Origin: Bacteroidota bacterium
GTDB taxonomy: Bacteria; Bacteroidota; Bacteroidia; Flavobacteriales; Schleiferiaceae
DNA length: 25,891 bases
Assembly (NCBI GenBank): GCA_003023665.1
Contig: PXYR01000007.1
Location: 1 to 25,891 of the forward strand
Direction: 5' to 3'
The notes beneath the pieces were generated by a model. It ran no database searches and was not told the origin of the DNA. It saw only the letters and a list, made by a program, of their open reading frames with translations. Of the stretch, positions 1-7,214 are shown one piece after another. The translations under genes and the position numbers were made by a program. Numbering within the stretch: position 1 is the stretch's first letter; each line of letters begins with the position of its first letter.

Positions 1-2
1 TT

Positions 3-815
3 TTAGAATTAGAGGAATCAATTAAAATACTCTTAATTCCCAAAGATCCTGAAGATGATAAAAATGCGCTCGTGGAGATCAGACAGGGAGCAGGCGGAGA
101 TGAAGGTGCTATTTTCGCAGGTGATCTTTTTCGAATGTATCAAAGATACTGTGAAGGTAAAGGATGGAAGATAGAGGTCATTTCTATGAATGAAGGCACC
201 GCCGGCGGTTTCAAAGAAGTTTCTTTTGAAGTTACAGGCGAGTCCGTTTATGGAATTTTAAAATACGAAAGTGGTGTGCATCGAGTTCAAAGGGTGCCGG
301 CCACGGAGAGTCAAGGTCGCGTTCATACTTCAGCCGCATCTGTGGTAGTTTTGCCAGAAGCAGAAGATGTAGATGTTGACTTGGATATGAAGGACGTGAA
401 AAAGGACACGTATCGTGCTCAGGGTGCAGGAGGTCAGCACGTGAACAAGACTGAGAGTGCGGTTAGATTGACACATTTGCCCACAGGAATTGTGGTGGAA
501 TGCCAAGATGGGCGGTCACAACACAAGAATTACGAGCAAGCGTTGAAAGTACTCCGTTCGCGCATGTTTGATATGGAATTTAAGAAAAAGCAAGAGGAAC
601 AGGCGGCCAAACGTAAAACCATGGTTAGCACTGGCGATAGATCTGCTAAAATTAGAACGTACAATTATCCACAAGGCAGGGTAACAGATCATAGAATTGG
701 ACTAACAACCTATAACCTTAATGATGTTGTTGGTGGTGAAATTCAAAGGTTCATTGATGAGCTTCACATGGCGGAGAATGCGGAGAAAATGAAGGAAGGA
801 ACGGATATCATTTAA
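3..815 (+). CDS. prfA: Peptide chain release factor 1 (5'-truncated by the window edge)
   Basis: This protein ends translation at UAA and UAG codons by entering the ribosomal A site and triggering hydrolysis of peptidyl-tRNA. The reading frame is open to the first bases of the window, so the gene starts upstream; 270 residues are visible, and roughly the first 85-90 are missing if the protein has the usual length of about 355. The PAT tripeptide that reads the stop codon is encoded at 297-305 inside VPATESQGR, which marks RF1 rather than RF2 (RF2 has SPF). The catalytic GGQ is at 429-437 within AQGAGGQHVNK. A GTG at 72 is an internal valine, not a start. The stop is followed after one base by pyrF, so the two are probably co-transcribed. 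Confidence 0.97.
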   Translation, partial: LELEESIKILLIPKDPEDDKNALVEIRQGAGGDEGAIFAGDLFRMYQRYCEGKGWKIEVISMNEGTAGGFKEVSFEVTGESVYGILKYESGVHRVQRVPATESQGRVHTSAASVVVLPEAEDVDVDLDMKDVKKDTYRAQGAGGQHVNKTESAVRLTHLPTGIVVECQDGRSQHKNYEQALKVLRSRMFDMEFKKKQEEQAAKRKTMVSTGDRSAKIRTYNYPQGRVTDHRIGLTTYNLNDVVGGEIQRFIDELHMAENAEKMKEGTDII

Positions 816-816
816 A

Positions 817-1632
817 ATGAAGAGAGCAGAGCTCATAGCCCAAATAGAAAAGAAGAAGAGTGTTCTTTGCGTAGGACTAGATACGGATATCAAAAAAATC
901 CCAAAACATCTACTCACTGAACCCGACCCTATATTTTCTTTTAATAAGGCTATAATTGATGCTACTGTTGAATATAGCGTCGCTTACAAGCCCAATATAG
1001 CTTTTTACGAAAGTATAGGCGTTCAAGGCTGGAATGCACTAAACAAGACCATAAACTATTTGAATCAAACGTATCCAGAAGTCTTTACCATAGCAGATGC
1101 CAAACGAGGTGATATTGGTAATACATCCAAGATGTATGCAGAAGCCTTCTTTGAAACAATGAATTTTGACAGCATTACAGTGGCTCCTTACATGGGTATA
1201 GATAGCGTTACGCCATTCTTAGCGTTTCAAGATAAATGGGTGATTCTTCTTGCATTGACTTCAAATACAGGGGCGTTTGATTTCCAATTAACCGAAGATG
1301 AAAGCGGTGAGGCTTTATTTGAAAGAGTATTGAAAAAAGCACAAAAATGGGCTTCACCTGAACAGCTAATGTTTGTTTTAGGTGCAACTAAAACGGAATT
1401 TTTAGAACGCGTTCGCAAGGCTGCACCAGATTCTTTTTTCCTAATTCCTGGAGTTGGGGCTCAAGGAGGATCGTTGGAAGCTGTTTTAACAAAAGCCACT
1501 AATAAAGATTACGGAGTTTTAGTCAATTCTACAAGAGGCGTGATTTACCAAGCTAGTGGTGAAGACTTTGCACAAAAGGCTGGAGTTGCCGCACAAGAGT
1601 TGCAAAGGGAAATGGCTGCTATATTGTTTTAG
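817..1632 (+). CDS. pyrF: Orotidine 5'-phosphate decarboxylase, type 2
   Basis: It catalyses the last step of UMP synthesis, decarboxylating orotidine 5'-phosphate in the cytoplasm. The 271-residue protein is of the longer type 2 family. The active-site block DAKRGDIGNT lies at residues 94-103, with the Asp-Lys-Asp charged array at D94, K96 and D99. VGLDTD (residues 19-24) and the phosphate-binding IPGVGAQGG near residue 210 fit a TIM barrel. The ATG begins one base after the prfA stop, which suggests translational coupling. No terminator hairpin with a T-run is seen after the stop; the dyad at 1632-1649 has no T-run and is better read as a regulator site for the next gene. Confidence 0.96.
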   Translation: MKRAELIAQIEKKKSVLCVGLDTDIKKIPKHLLTEPDPIFSFNKAIIDATVEYSVAYKPNIAFYESIGVQGWNALNKTINYLNQTYPEVFTIADAKRGDIGNTSKMYAEAFFETMNFDSITVAPYMGIDSVTPFLAFQDKWVILLALTSNTGAFDFQLTEDESGEALFERVLKKAQKWASPEQLMFVLGATKTEFLERVRKAAPDSFFLIPGVGAQGGSLEAVLTKATNKDYGVLVNSTRGVIYQASGEDFAQKAGVAAQELQREMAAILF

Positions 1633-1649
1633 TGTGCCCTTAGTCACAC
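1632..1649. promoter_or_regulatory. CRP/FNR-type palindrome in front of the sulfur genes
   Basis: The sequence reads GTGTG, eight bases, CACAC. It has the TGTG-N8-CACA form of a CRP-family site and matches 9 of the 10 bases of TGTGA-N6-TCACA. Its centre is about 40 bases before the start point implied by the TAAATTTG box at 1670-1677, which is the position used by class II activators. The factor and its signal are unknown and no regulator gene is in view. Confidence 0.45.
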
Positions 1650-1669
1650 CTATAGAGTTATATCATGAT

Positions 1670-1677
1670 TAAATTTG
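1670..1677 (+). promoter_or_regulatory. Bacteroidota -7 promoter element (TAAATTTG)
   Basis: This is an exact match to TAnnTTTG, the -7 box of Bacteroidota primary-sigma promoters. No TTG lies 17-23 bases upstream; the palindrome at 1632-1649 occupies the place near the -33 box, which suggests an activator-dependent promoter. The implied start near 1681 gives a leader of about 15 bases before the ATG at 1696. Confidence 0.5.
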
Positions 1678-1695
1678 TGTGAACAGAAGGATATC

Positions 1696-2496
1696 ATGGA
1701 AATAATGGGTTATCTCGCATCAATACTAATAGGTATTTCACTTGGTCTCATAGGTGGGGGTGGTTCAATATTAACTGTACCCGTATTGGTCTACTTATTT
1801 GGTGAGTCCCCTGAGGTTAGTACAGCATATTCTCTTTTTATTGTGGGTGCTACTTCGCTTGTGGGAGGCATTAGAAATGCGTCTCTTGGCTATGTTGATT
1901 ATAAAATAGGTCTGGTTTTTGCCATTCCGGCAATTATTGCGGTATACCTGACTCGAGCTTACTTGGTACCGTCTATTCCATTAGAAATTATAAGTTTTGG
2001 TTCTTTCAGCTTAACTAAGGATGTGGCAATTATGTTATTCTTTGCGCTTATCATGTTGGCAGCATCAGTAAGTATGATAAGAAATACGAAACATCCAAAA
2101 CGCAGAAATACAAGTGCCGCTACAAAATTTAATATCATTGGAATTTTAGCAGAGGGATCCATAGTAGGTGTACTTACTGGAATTGTAGGTGCAGGGGGAG
2201 GTTTTTTGATAATACCGGCTCTTGTTCTCTTCGCAAAACTTCCTATGAAAAAGGCTATAGGAACTTCTCTTTTGATTATTGCACTAAAAAGTCTGATCGG
2301 ATTTACAGGTGATTTACAGCGCAATGATTTGGCCATAGATTGGATCTTATTATTAAGTGTGACAAGCTTTGCAGTTGTGGGTATATTTGTGGGAATATAC
2401 TTGGCAAAATTTATCAACGGTGATAGTTTAAAGAAAGGTTTTGGTTGGTTTGTATTGCTTATGGCGGCATATATCATATTCAAGCAAATAGGTTAA
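1696..2496 (+). CDS. TauE/SafE family membrane exporter (probable sulfite/organosulfonate efflux)
   Basis: This 266-residue inner-membrane protein has about eight hydrophobic segments arranged as two related halves. The first half opens with GLIGGGGSILTVPVLVYLFG (residues 17-36). The second repeats the pattern as GIVGAGGGFLIIPALVLFA (162-180), the hallmark of TauE/SafE (DUF81) proteins, which are proposed to export sulfite, sulfoacetate or related anions. A polar loop lies near residues 130-143. I chose the ATG at 1696 over an in-frame TTG at 1675, because the TTG overlaps the promoter box and the ATG places the first membrane segment right at the N-terminus. An SD-like AGAAGG lies just upstream. 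The next gene, 18 bases on, is a CstB-like enzyme that makes sulfite and thiosulfate, as in the staphylococcal cst operon, so sulfite efflux is the likely job (inference). Confidence 0.85.
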   Translation: MEIMGYLASILIGISLGLIGGGGSILTVPVLVYLFGESPEVSTAYSLFIVGATSLVGGIRNASLGYVDYKIGLVFAIPAIIAVYLTRAYLVPSIPLEIISFGSFSLTKDVAIMLFFALIMLAASVSMIRNTKHPKRRNTSAATKFNIIGILAEGSIVGVLTGIVGAGGGFLIIPALVLFAKLPMKKAIGTSLLIIALKSLIGFTGDLQRNDLAIDWILLLSVTSFAVVGIFVGIYLAKFINGDSLKKGFGWFVLLMAAYIIFKQIG

Positions 2497-2514
2497 GAAT
2501 AACATTAATAAATA

Positions 2515-3915
2515 ATGATAGTAGAACAAATTTATACGGGTTGTTTAGCACAAGGAGCCTATTATATTGCCTCTCAAGGCGAAGCTGTTGTGATAGATCC
2601 ATTACGCGAGGTATTTCCTTACATGGATCGCGCTGCAAAAGACGGCGTAAAAATCAAGTATATTTTAGAAACGCATTTTCATGCTGATTTTGTTTCTGGC
2701 CATATTGATTTAGCCAAAAAAACCGGGGCAACAATAGTTTTCGGTCCAAATGCAAATCCCACATTTGACTGTCATATTGCTAAAGACAATGATGTTTTAA
2801 AAGTTGGGAATGTTGAGATTAAGGTTCTTCATACTCCTGGTCATACCATGGAGAGTACTACCTATCTTTTAAAGGATGAGAATGGTAGAGATCATGCTAT
2901 CTTTTCTGGAGACACCCTATTCTTAGGAGATGTAGGACGCCCTGACTTGGCTCAGAAAGCAGCAGACCTTACACAAGAGCAATTGGCTGCAACCTTATTT
3001 CAATCCTTGAGAACAAAAATCATGACATTAGCAGATGATGTAATTGTATATCCAGGGCATGGTGCTGGTTCGTCTTGTGGAAAAAATATGTCTAAAGAAA
3101 CCGTTGGAACATTGGGTGAGCAGAAAGCAACAAATTATGCGCTTCGCGGTGATATGAGCGAATCAGAATTTGTAAAAGAAGTAACCAATGGATTGACAGC
3201 GCCTCCTGCATATTTTCCAGAAAATGTTCGATTGAATAAAACAGGCTATGAGAACTTGGATACTGTTTTAAAGCGTGGTTTGACACCAATGAATGCCGCT
3301 GCTTTTGAAGCTGCGGCAGAAGAAACGGATGCATTAATCGTTGATACGCGCCATCAAAATGATTTTATCAAAGGGTTTGTACCACAGTCTATATTTATTG
3401 GGATAAACGGCAATTTTGCAATGTGGGTGGGAGCGATGATTCCCGACATCAATCAAAAACTTTTAGTAGTTGCCGACCCCGGCGAAGAGGAAGAGGTTTT
3501 AACGCGTTTGTCTCGTGTAGGATATGATCAGACTATTGGTTTTCTTCAAGGAGGTTTTGATTCATGGAAAGCTTCGGGTAAGCAAATAGATACACTAGAC
3601 CAAGTATCTGCTCGGGAGCTTAGTGAGTTAAAAGATCCATCAATTGTAGATGTCCGAAAGAAAAGTGAATATTTAAGCGAGCATGTTGAAAACGCATTGA
3701 ATATTGAATTGGATTATTTGAATGATAAAATGGCATTAGTACCGCAAGATGAAACGTTTTACATTCATTGTGCGGGTGGATACAGATCAGTTATTGCCGC
3801 CTCTATTTTAAAGGCTAGAGGTTATCATAATATGATTGATGTAGCTGGTGGTTTTAGTGCGATCAAGGAAACTTCAATATTGGTTTCAGATTACGTTTGC
3901 CCTACTACCTTATAA
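2515..3915 (+). CDS. CstB-like persulfide dioxygenase-rhodanese (MBL fold plus two rhodanese domains)
   Basis: This cytoplasmic enzyme is predicted to oxidise low-molecular-weight persulfides and, through its rhodanese part, yield thiosulfate. The metallo-beta-lactamase domain covers about residues 1-250. It carries THFHADFVSGH (53-63), HTPGH (106-110), SGDT (131-134) and PGHG (180-183); by analogy with ETHE1 the single iron would be held by H54, H110 and D133. A first rhodanese-like domain (about 260-355) has DPGEEEE at 321-327 where the catalytic loop should be and lacks the cysteine. The second (about 362-460) has an intact HCAGGYRS loop with C419. An inactive middle domain plus an active last one is the CstB arrangement. 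The 466 residues suit that family. It lies between a TauE exporter and YeeE-type transporters, a setting known for sulfide and persulfide detoxification. Confidence 0.9.
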   Translation: MIVEQIYTGCLAQGAYYIASQGEAVVIDPLREVFPYMDRAAKDGVKIKYILETHFHADFVSGHIDLAKKTGATIVFGPNANPTFDCHIAKDNDVLKVGNVEIKVLHTPGHTMESTTYLLKDENGRDHAIFSGDTLFLGDVGRPDLAQKAADLTQEQLAATLFQSLRTKIMTLADDVIVYPGHGAGSSCGKNMSKETVGTLGEQKATNYALRGDMSESEFVKEVTNGLTAPPAYFPENVRLNKTGYENLDTVLKRGLTPMNAAAFEAAAEETDALIVDTRHQNDFIKGFVPQSIFIGINGNFAMWVGAMIPDINQKLLVVADPGEEEEVLTRLSRVGYDQTIGFLQGGFDSWKASGKQIDTLDQVSARELSELKDPSIVDVRKKSEYLSEHVENALNIELDYLNDKMALVPQDETFYIHCAGGYRSVIAASILKARGYHNMIDVAGGFSAIKETSILVSDYVCPTTL

Positions 3916-3929
3916 AATGAATGATGGTA

Positions 3930-3956
3930 TATGAAACAGTTGCTACTGGTTTCATA
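3930..3956. promoter_or_regulatory. 27-base interrupted palindrome between the CstB-like and YeeE-like genes
   Basis: TATGAAAC and GTTTCATA form the arms, extended inward by AGT/ACT with one unpaired G and a TGCT centre. It lies in the only sizeable gap (79 bases) inside the otherwise tight sulfur cluster. There is no T-run after it, so it is not a standard terminator. It may be an operator or an mRNA-processing or stability hairpin; which is undecided. Confidence 0.4.
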
Positions 3957-3994
3957 AAAGCACCCCTAGCCATTAACTGTTAAGATAAATTAAG

Positions 3995-4555
3995 ATGATG
4001 GATTGGATTATACAACCATGGCCTTGGTACGTAAGTGGCTTACTCATAGCATTAGTTATGTGCTCTTTATTGTTCTTTGGCAAAAGCTTTGGTTTTTCTA
4101 GTAACCTAAGAACGCTATGTGCTATGTGCGGTGCAGACAAGATTGCCCCATTTTTCAACTTCAATTGGAAAGAGCAAAGTTGGAATCTATTTTTTTTGGT
4201 TGGCGCTGGTATAGGAGGATACATTGGTGCAACTTTTCTCTCTCCAGAGGGCTATACGGTAGCCATCTCAGAGGAAACCATTGCAGATTTAGCGGTATTG
4301 GGATTCGCGCAACCAAATGGATATGCACCGTCTCATCACTTTGGCTTGGAAGCTTTAGGTAACTTAAAAAGCTTGGTAATACTTGTTATTGGTGGTCTTT
4401 TGATAGGGTTTGGCACCCGATATGCCGGCGGCTGTACTTCTGGACATGCAATTAGCGGTATATCAAACTTACAACCCGCATCCCTTTTAGCAGTGGTAGG
4501 CTTTTTTATTGGAGGTCTATTGATGACGCACGTTTTGTTCCCAATAATTTATTAA
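3995..4555 (+). CDS. YeeE/YedE-type thiosulfate transporter, N-terminal half protein
   Basis: A 186-residue inner-membrane protein with about four to five hydrophobic helices, matching one half of the YeeE/YedE (TsuA) thiosulfate transporter family. The family signature is TRYAGGCTSGHAISG (residues 141-155); its C147 corresponds to a conserved cysteine on the thiosulfate path in TsuA-type proteins. A second cysteine pair, C42 and C45, follows SFGFSSNLRT. Two consecutive ATG codons open the gene and either could be used. Three bases after the stop comes a gene for the complementary half, so the transporter is probably made of two subunits. In bacterial sulfur operons this family accompanies persulfide dioxygenases; the direction of transport cannot be read from sequence. 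Confidence 0.88.
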   Translation: MMDWIIQPWPWYVSGLLIALVMCSLLFFGKSFGFSSNLRTLCAMCGADKIAPFFNFNWKEQSWNLFFLVGAGIGGYIGATFLSPEGYTVAISEETIADLAVLGFAQPNGYAPSHHFGLEALGNLKSLVILVIGGLLIGFGTRYAGGCTSGHAISGISNLQPASLLAVVGFFIGGLLMTHVLFPIIY

Positions 4556-4558
4556 GCC

Positions 4559-4972
4559 ATGAAGAATATCAAATTCCTTATTGTTGGTACGCTGTTCGGT
4601 ATTATAATGTTTAAAAGCGAAGCCGCCTCTTGGTACAGGATTCAGGAAATGTTTAGGTTTCAAGCCTTCCATATGTATGGAATCATCGGTCTTGCAGTAG
4701 CTATTGGAATACCTGTTGTTGCCATCATAAAAGCTAAACAATTGAAAGATTATTCGGGACAAAAAATAGTCTTTAAATCTAAATCATGGAGTATCCCCCG
4801 TTATCTGATAGGTGGCACTATTTTTGGTTTGGGCTGGGCATTAAGTGGTGCATGTCCTGGACCTATTGTGGTAAATATGGGTGTGGGGTATTTAGGTTAC
4901 GCAGTGGTCTTAGTTTCTGCAGTCTTGGGAACTTTACTATATGGGGTGATTAGAGATAAGTTGCCTCACTAA
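4559..4972 (+). CDS. YeeE/YedE-type transporter, C-terminal half protein (DUF6691-like)
   Basis: This 137-residue membrane protein has four predicted helices (about residues 4-18, 40-57, 82-97 and 105-131). It carries the second-half signature GWALSGACPGPIVVNMG (residues 92-108) with C99, the counterpart of C147 in the preceding protein. Together the two reconstitute the pseudo-twofold YeeE/YedE fold as separate chains. The gene starts three bases after its partner's stop and ends five bases before the cytochrome gene, so it sits inside one transcription unit. Neither half alone has the length of the fused E. coli-type protein (about 350 residues), and no frameshift remnant is visible between them, so the split looks genuine and not a broken gene. 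Confidence 0.86.
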   Translation: MKNIKFLIVGTLFGIIMFKSEAASWYRIQEMFRFQAFHMYGIIGLAVAIGIPVVAIIKAKQLKDYSGQKIVFKSKSWSIPRYLIGGTIFGLGWALSGACPGPIVVNMGVGYLGYAVVLVSAVLGTLLYGVIRDKLPH

Positions 4973-4977
4973 TTGAA

Positions 4978-6039
4978 ATGGACTTCAAAAATATACCGGA
5001 AGAAAGGAAAATTCAATTCGCCCGATTAATGGGCGGAATGAGCCGTACAGTTCAGCAGTTTCTTTTTGCCCTTTTTGCGGTTGGTTTAATAGTTTCCATG
5101 GATTACCTAGTCCCCGCCAAGTCAACTTTCCTTGAGGTGGAGGAAGCTATACCTGATGTGCCTTGGGATTTTAAGATATTTGAAGATGTGGATGCAGACC
5201 GTCCAGCAACGAATGAGCTGGTATCTTACGGTCGCAGGTTAATCATGGAAACGGCAGATTACATTGGTCCAAAATCATCAAAACCTTTTGCAGGGAACAA
5301 TCTGGATTGTAATTCGTGTCATTTAGATGGTGGAACAAAACCTTTTGCTGCACCATTCGTAACCGTACCTAGTCAATTTCCGCAGTTTCGAGGTAGAGAA
5401 AATAAAGAAGGAACCTTGTATGAACGTATCAACGGATGTATGCAACGTTCCATGAATGGACGGCCTTTACCAGAGGATTCACAGGAATTGGAGGCAATGG
5501 TAGCATATATGGAATGGTTGAGTTTTGACAAACCGAGAGGCAATAAGGTGAGAGGTAATAAATTTTTACCAATAGAATATCCAGACCGACAAGTCGACTT
5601 AAAACGGGGAGAAGAGGTTTATGCTATGCATTGTGCCTCATGTCATGGCTCCGATGGGCAGGGTGAACGCAATATAGAAAGCTATACGTATTTGTACCCG
5701 CCGCTTTGGGGACCTGACTCATACAATCACGGTGCGGGAATGCACAGAGTGTTAACCGCTGCACAATTTATCAAGGGAAATATGCCACTGGGAACTACAG
5801 CGGATGAACCGTTACTATCAGATGAAGAAGCTTATGATGTTGCCGGTTACATTAATAGCTTTACTAGACCTTTAAAATTAAATCCTGAAAATGATTTTCC
5901 CGACAAGAAATTAAAACCATTGTCAACGCCCTATGGACCTTGGGCGGACAGCTTTTCTCAAGAGCAACATAAGTATGGTCCATACGGTGAAATGGCAGCC
6001 TATTATCAGGCAAAATATAATCTCAAAAAGACCAAATAA
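4978..6039 (+). CDS. Membrane-anchored diheme cytochrome c, TsdA (thiosulfate dehydrogenase)-like
   Basis: A 353-residue c-type cytochrome with an N-terminal membrane anchor (about residues 27-45) that would place it on the outer face of the inner membrane. Heme sites are CNSCH (111-115) and CASCH (219-223). Around the first site, the HLDGGTKPFAAP and INGCMQRSMNGRPLP blocks are typical of TsdA enzymes, which oxidise two thiosulfates to tetrathionate (or the reverse). C154 in INGC is the only cysteine outside the CxxCH sites and sits where the unusual His/Cys heme ligand of TsdA is found. M269 in KGNMP is a candidate ligand for the second heme. The gene follows the split thiosulfate transporter by five bases, which supports a thiosulfate substrate. 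It could instead be an electron-transfer partner; direction and substrate need assay. Confidence 0.82.
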   Translation: MDFKNIPEERKIQFARLMGGMSRTVQQFLFALFAVGLIVSMDYLVPAKSTFLEVEEAIPDVPWDFKIFEDVDADRPATNELVSYGRRLIMETADYIGPKSSKPFAGNNLDCNSCHLDGGTKPFAAPFVTVPSQFPQFRGRENKEGTLYERINGCMQRSMNGRPLPEDSQELEAMVAYMEWLSFDKPRGNKVRGNKFLPIEYPDRQVDLKRGEEVYAMHCASCHGSDGQGERNIESYTYLYPPLWGPDSYNHGAGMHRVLTAAQFIKGNMPLGTTADEPLLSDEEAYDVAGYINSFTRPLKLNPENDFPDKKLKPLSTPYGPWADSFSQEQHKYGPYGEMAAYYQAKYNLKKTK

Positions 6040-6171
6040 TACTCCATTACGTTCTCTAGTACTATCCGATAGGTCTGAGAAGTAAAGGCTATGAGATTTT
6101 GTTAACTAACTGACTGATGTCTTGCCTTTCAAGAATTACTTAATCCAAAGGAAGAGGTTACCTTTAGAGCG

Positions 6172-7191
6172 ATGAATAATCCATTTCATAGTCTTCGTAA
6201 AGTGTTAATTGTTTTTGCCTTGATTCTCTTGGGCGGAACATTGGGATACAGATATATTGAAAATTTACCTTGGTTGGATGCCGTATATATGGTTATTCAA
6301 ACGGTCAGTACGGTGGGTTTTAATGAGGTTAAGCCCCTATCAACAGAAGGGGTATGGTTTACAATTGCCTTAATTGTTTCTAGTTTTGGAACGTTTGCTT
6401 ACGGAGCAGGTCTTCTTGCTCAACTGGCAATAGATGGAAGGGTTCGTCATTTTTTAGTCACGAAAAGAATAGAGCGTAAAGTGGAAAAGTTGGAAGGACA
6501 TGCTATTGTTTGTGGACTTGGTCGTAATGGACGCCAAGTGGTAAGTAAGCTACGTGCTTACGGAGCAGATGTAGTGGTTATTGAGAAAGATGAACATCGT
6601 GCAGATGAATTCAGAAATCTATTTGATAAGGTTTTAGTCGTTGTAGGCGATGCCACGGATGATGCAATTCTTGAAAAAGTAAGTATATCAAAAGCAGCCT
6701 CTTTAATTTCAGCATTGGCCTCAGATACGGATAATTTGTTTGTTGTGATTTCGGCGCGTCAATTGAACCCCAAATTAACCATTGGTGCACGGGCAAACAC
6801 GGAAAGTACCGAACGCAAACTTTTAGCGGCAGGCGCTTCTTACACAGTAAGCCCAAACTTAGTTGGTGGGGCACATCTTGCGCATAACCTAATGAATCCC
6901 GGGGTAATGAATTTCTTGGATCAGCTGAGTGTAGGAGGGTCTTCTGCTACCAATATTGAAGAGATTATAATTGATGAATTGCCAGAGGTATTTAGTGCTT
7001 GTAATATCAAAGATTTAGAGATAAGACAGCAAACGGGGTGCACTGTAATCGGTTATGTTTGCGAAAAAGGAGAACTAACGGTTAATCCAGCACCAGATTT
7101 CAAAGTTGCACCTCATTCAAAATTATACGTTTTAGGTAATGATGTCCAAATAGAGGATTTCCGCAATTGGTTTACGGAAAAGACAAGATAA
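6172..7191 (+). CDS. Two-TM potassium channel with RCK (TrkA-N/TrkA-C) domains
   Basis: This 339-residue protein is laid out like MthK-type channels. TM1 spans about residues 10-27, then comes a pore loop with the filter TVSTVGFNE (44-52), TM2 (about 61-85), and a cytoplasmic RCK_N Rossmann domain starting HAIVCGLGRNGRQ (110-122) with a GxGxxG nucleotide-binding turn. An RCK_C domain fills the last 80 residues. It should let K+ cross the inner membrane under control of a ligand or nucleotide. The filter reads TVGFN instead of the classical TVGYG, so selectivity may differ. It starts 132 bases after the cytochrome gene; that gap has a CTATC-C-GATAG dyad near 6063 but no convincing promoter or terminator. 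The SDR gene follows 23 bases later. Confidence 0.88.
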   Translation: MNNPFHSLRKVLIVFALILLGGTLGYRYIENLPWLDAVYMVIQTVSTVGFNEVKPLSTEGVWFTIALIVSSFGTFAYGAGLLAQLAIDGRVRHFLVTKRIERKVEKLEGHAIVCGLGRNGRQVVSKLRAYGADVVVIEKDEHRADEFRNLFDKVLVVVGDATDDAILEKVSISKAASLISALASDTDNLFVVISARQLNPKLTIGARANTESTERKLLAAGASYTVSPNLVGGAHLAHNLMNPGVMNFLDQLSVGGSSATNIEEIIIDELPEVFSACNIKDLEIRQQTGCTVIGYVCEKGELTVNPAPDFKVAPHSKLYVLGNDVQIEDFRNWFTEKTR

Positions 7192-7214
7192 TTTAGTCCT
7201 TAAGTAAAAATCCT

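Noticed and set aside
1632..1649. Reading the GTGTG/CACAC dyad as a pyrF terminator
   Set aside because: The stem is only 5 bp and is not followed by T's; a protein-binding site fits better.
1675..1695. TTG start for the TauE-like gene
   Set aside because: It overlaps the -7 promoter box and would lie before the expected RNA start.
1959..2483. 174-codon frame on the minus strand inside the TauE-like gene
   Set aside because: It is a shadow of the coding strand, lacking recognisable domains or a start region; the + strand frame has clear TauE motifs.
6040..6171. Terminator or promoter in the gap after the cytochrome gene
   Set aside because: Only a CTATC-C-GATAG dyad, an outer TTCTC/GAGAA pair and a TACCTTTA near-match are seen; neither spacing nor T-runs support a firm call.
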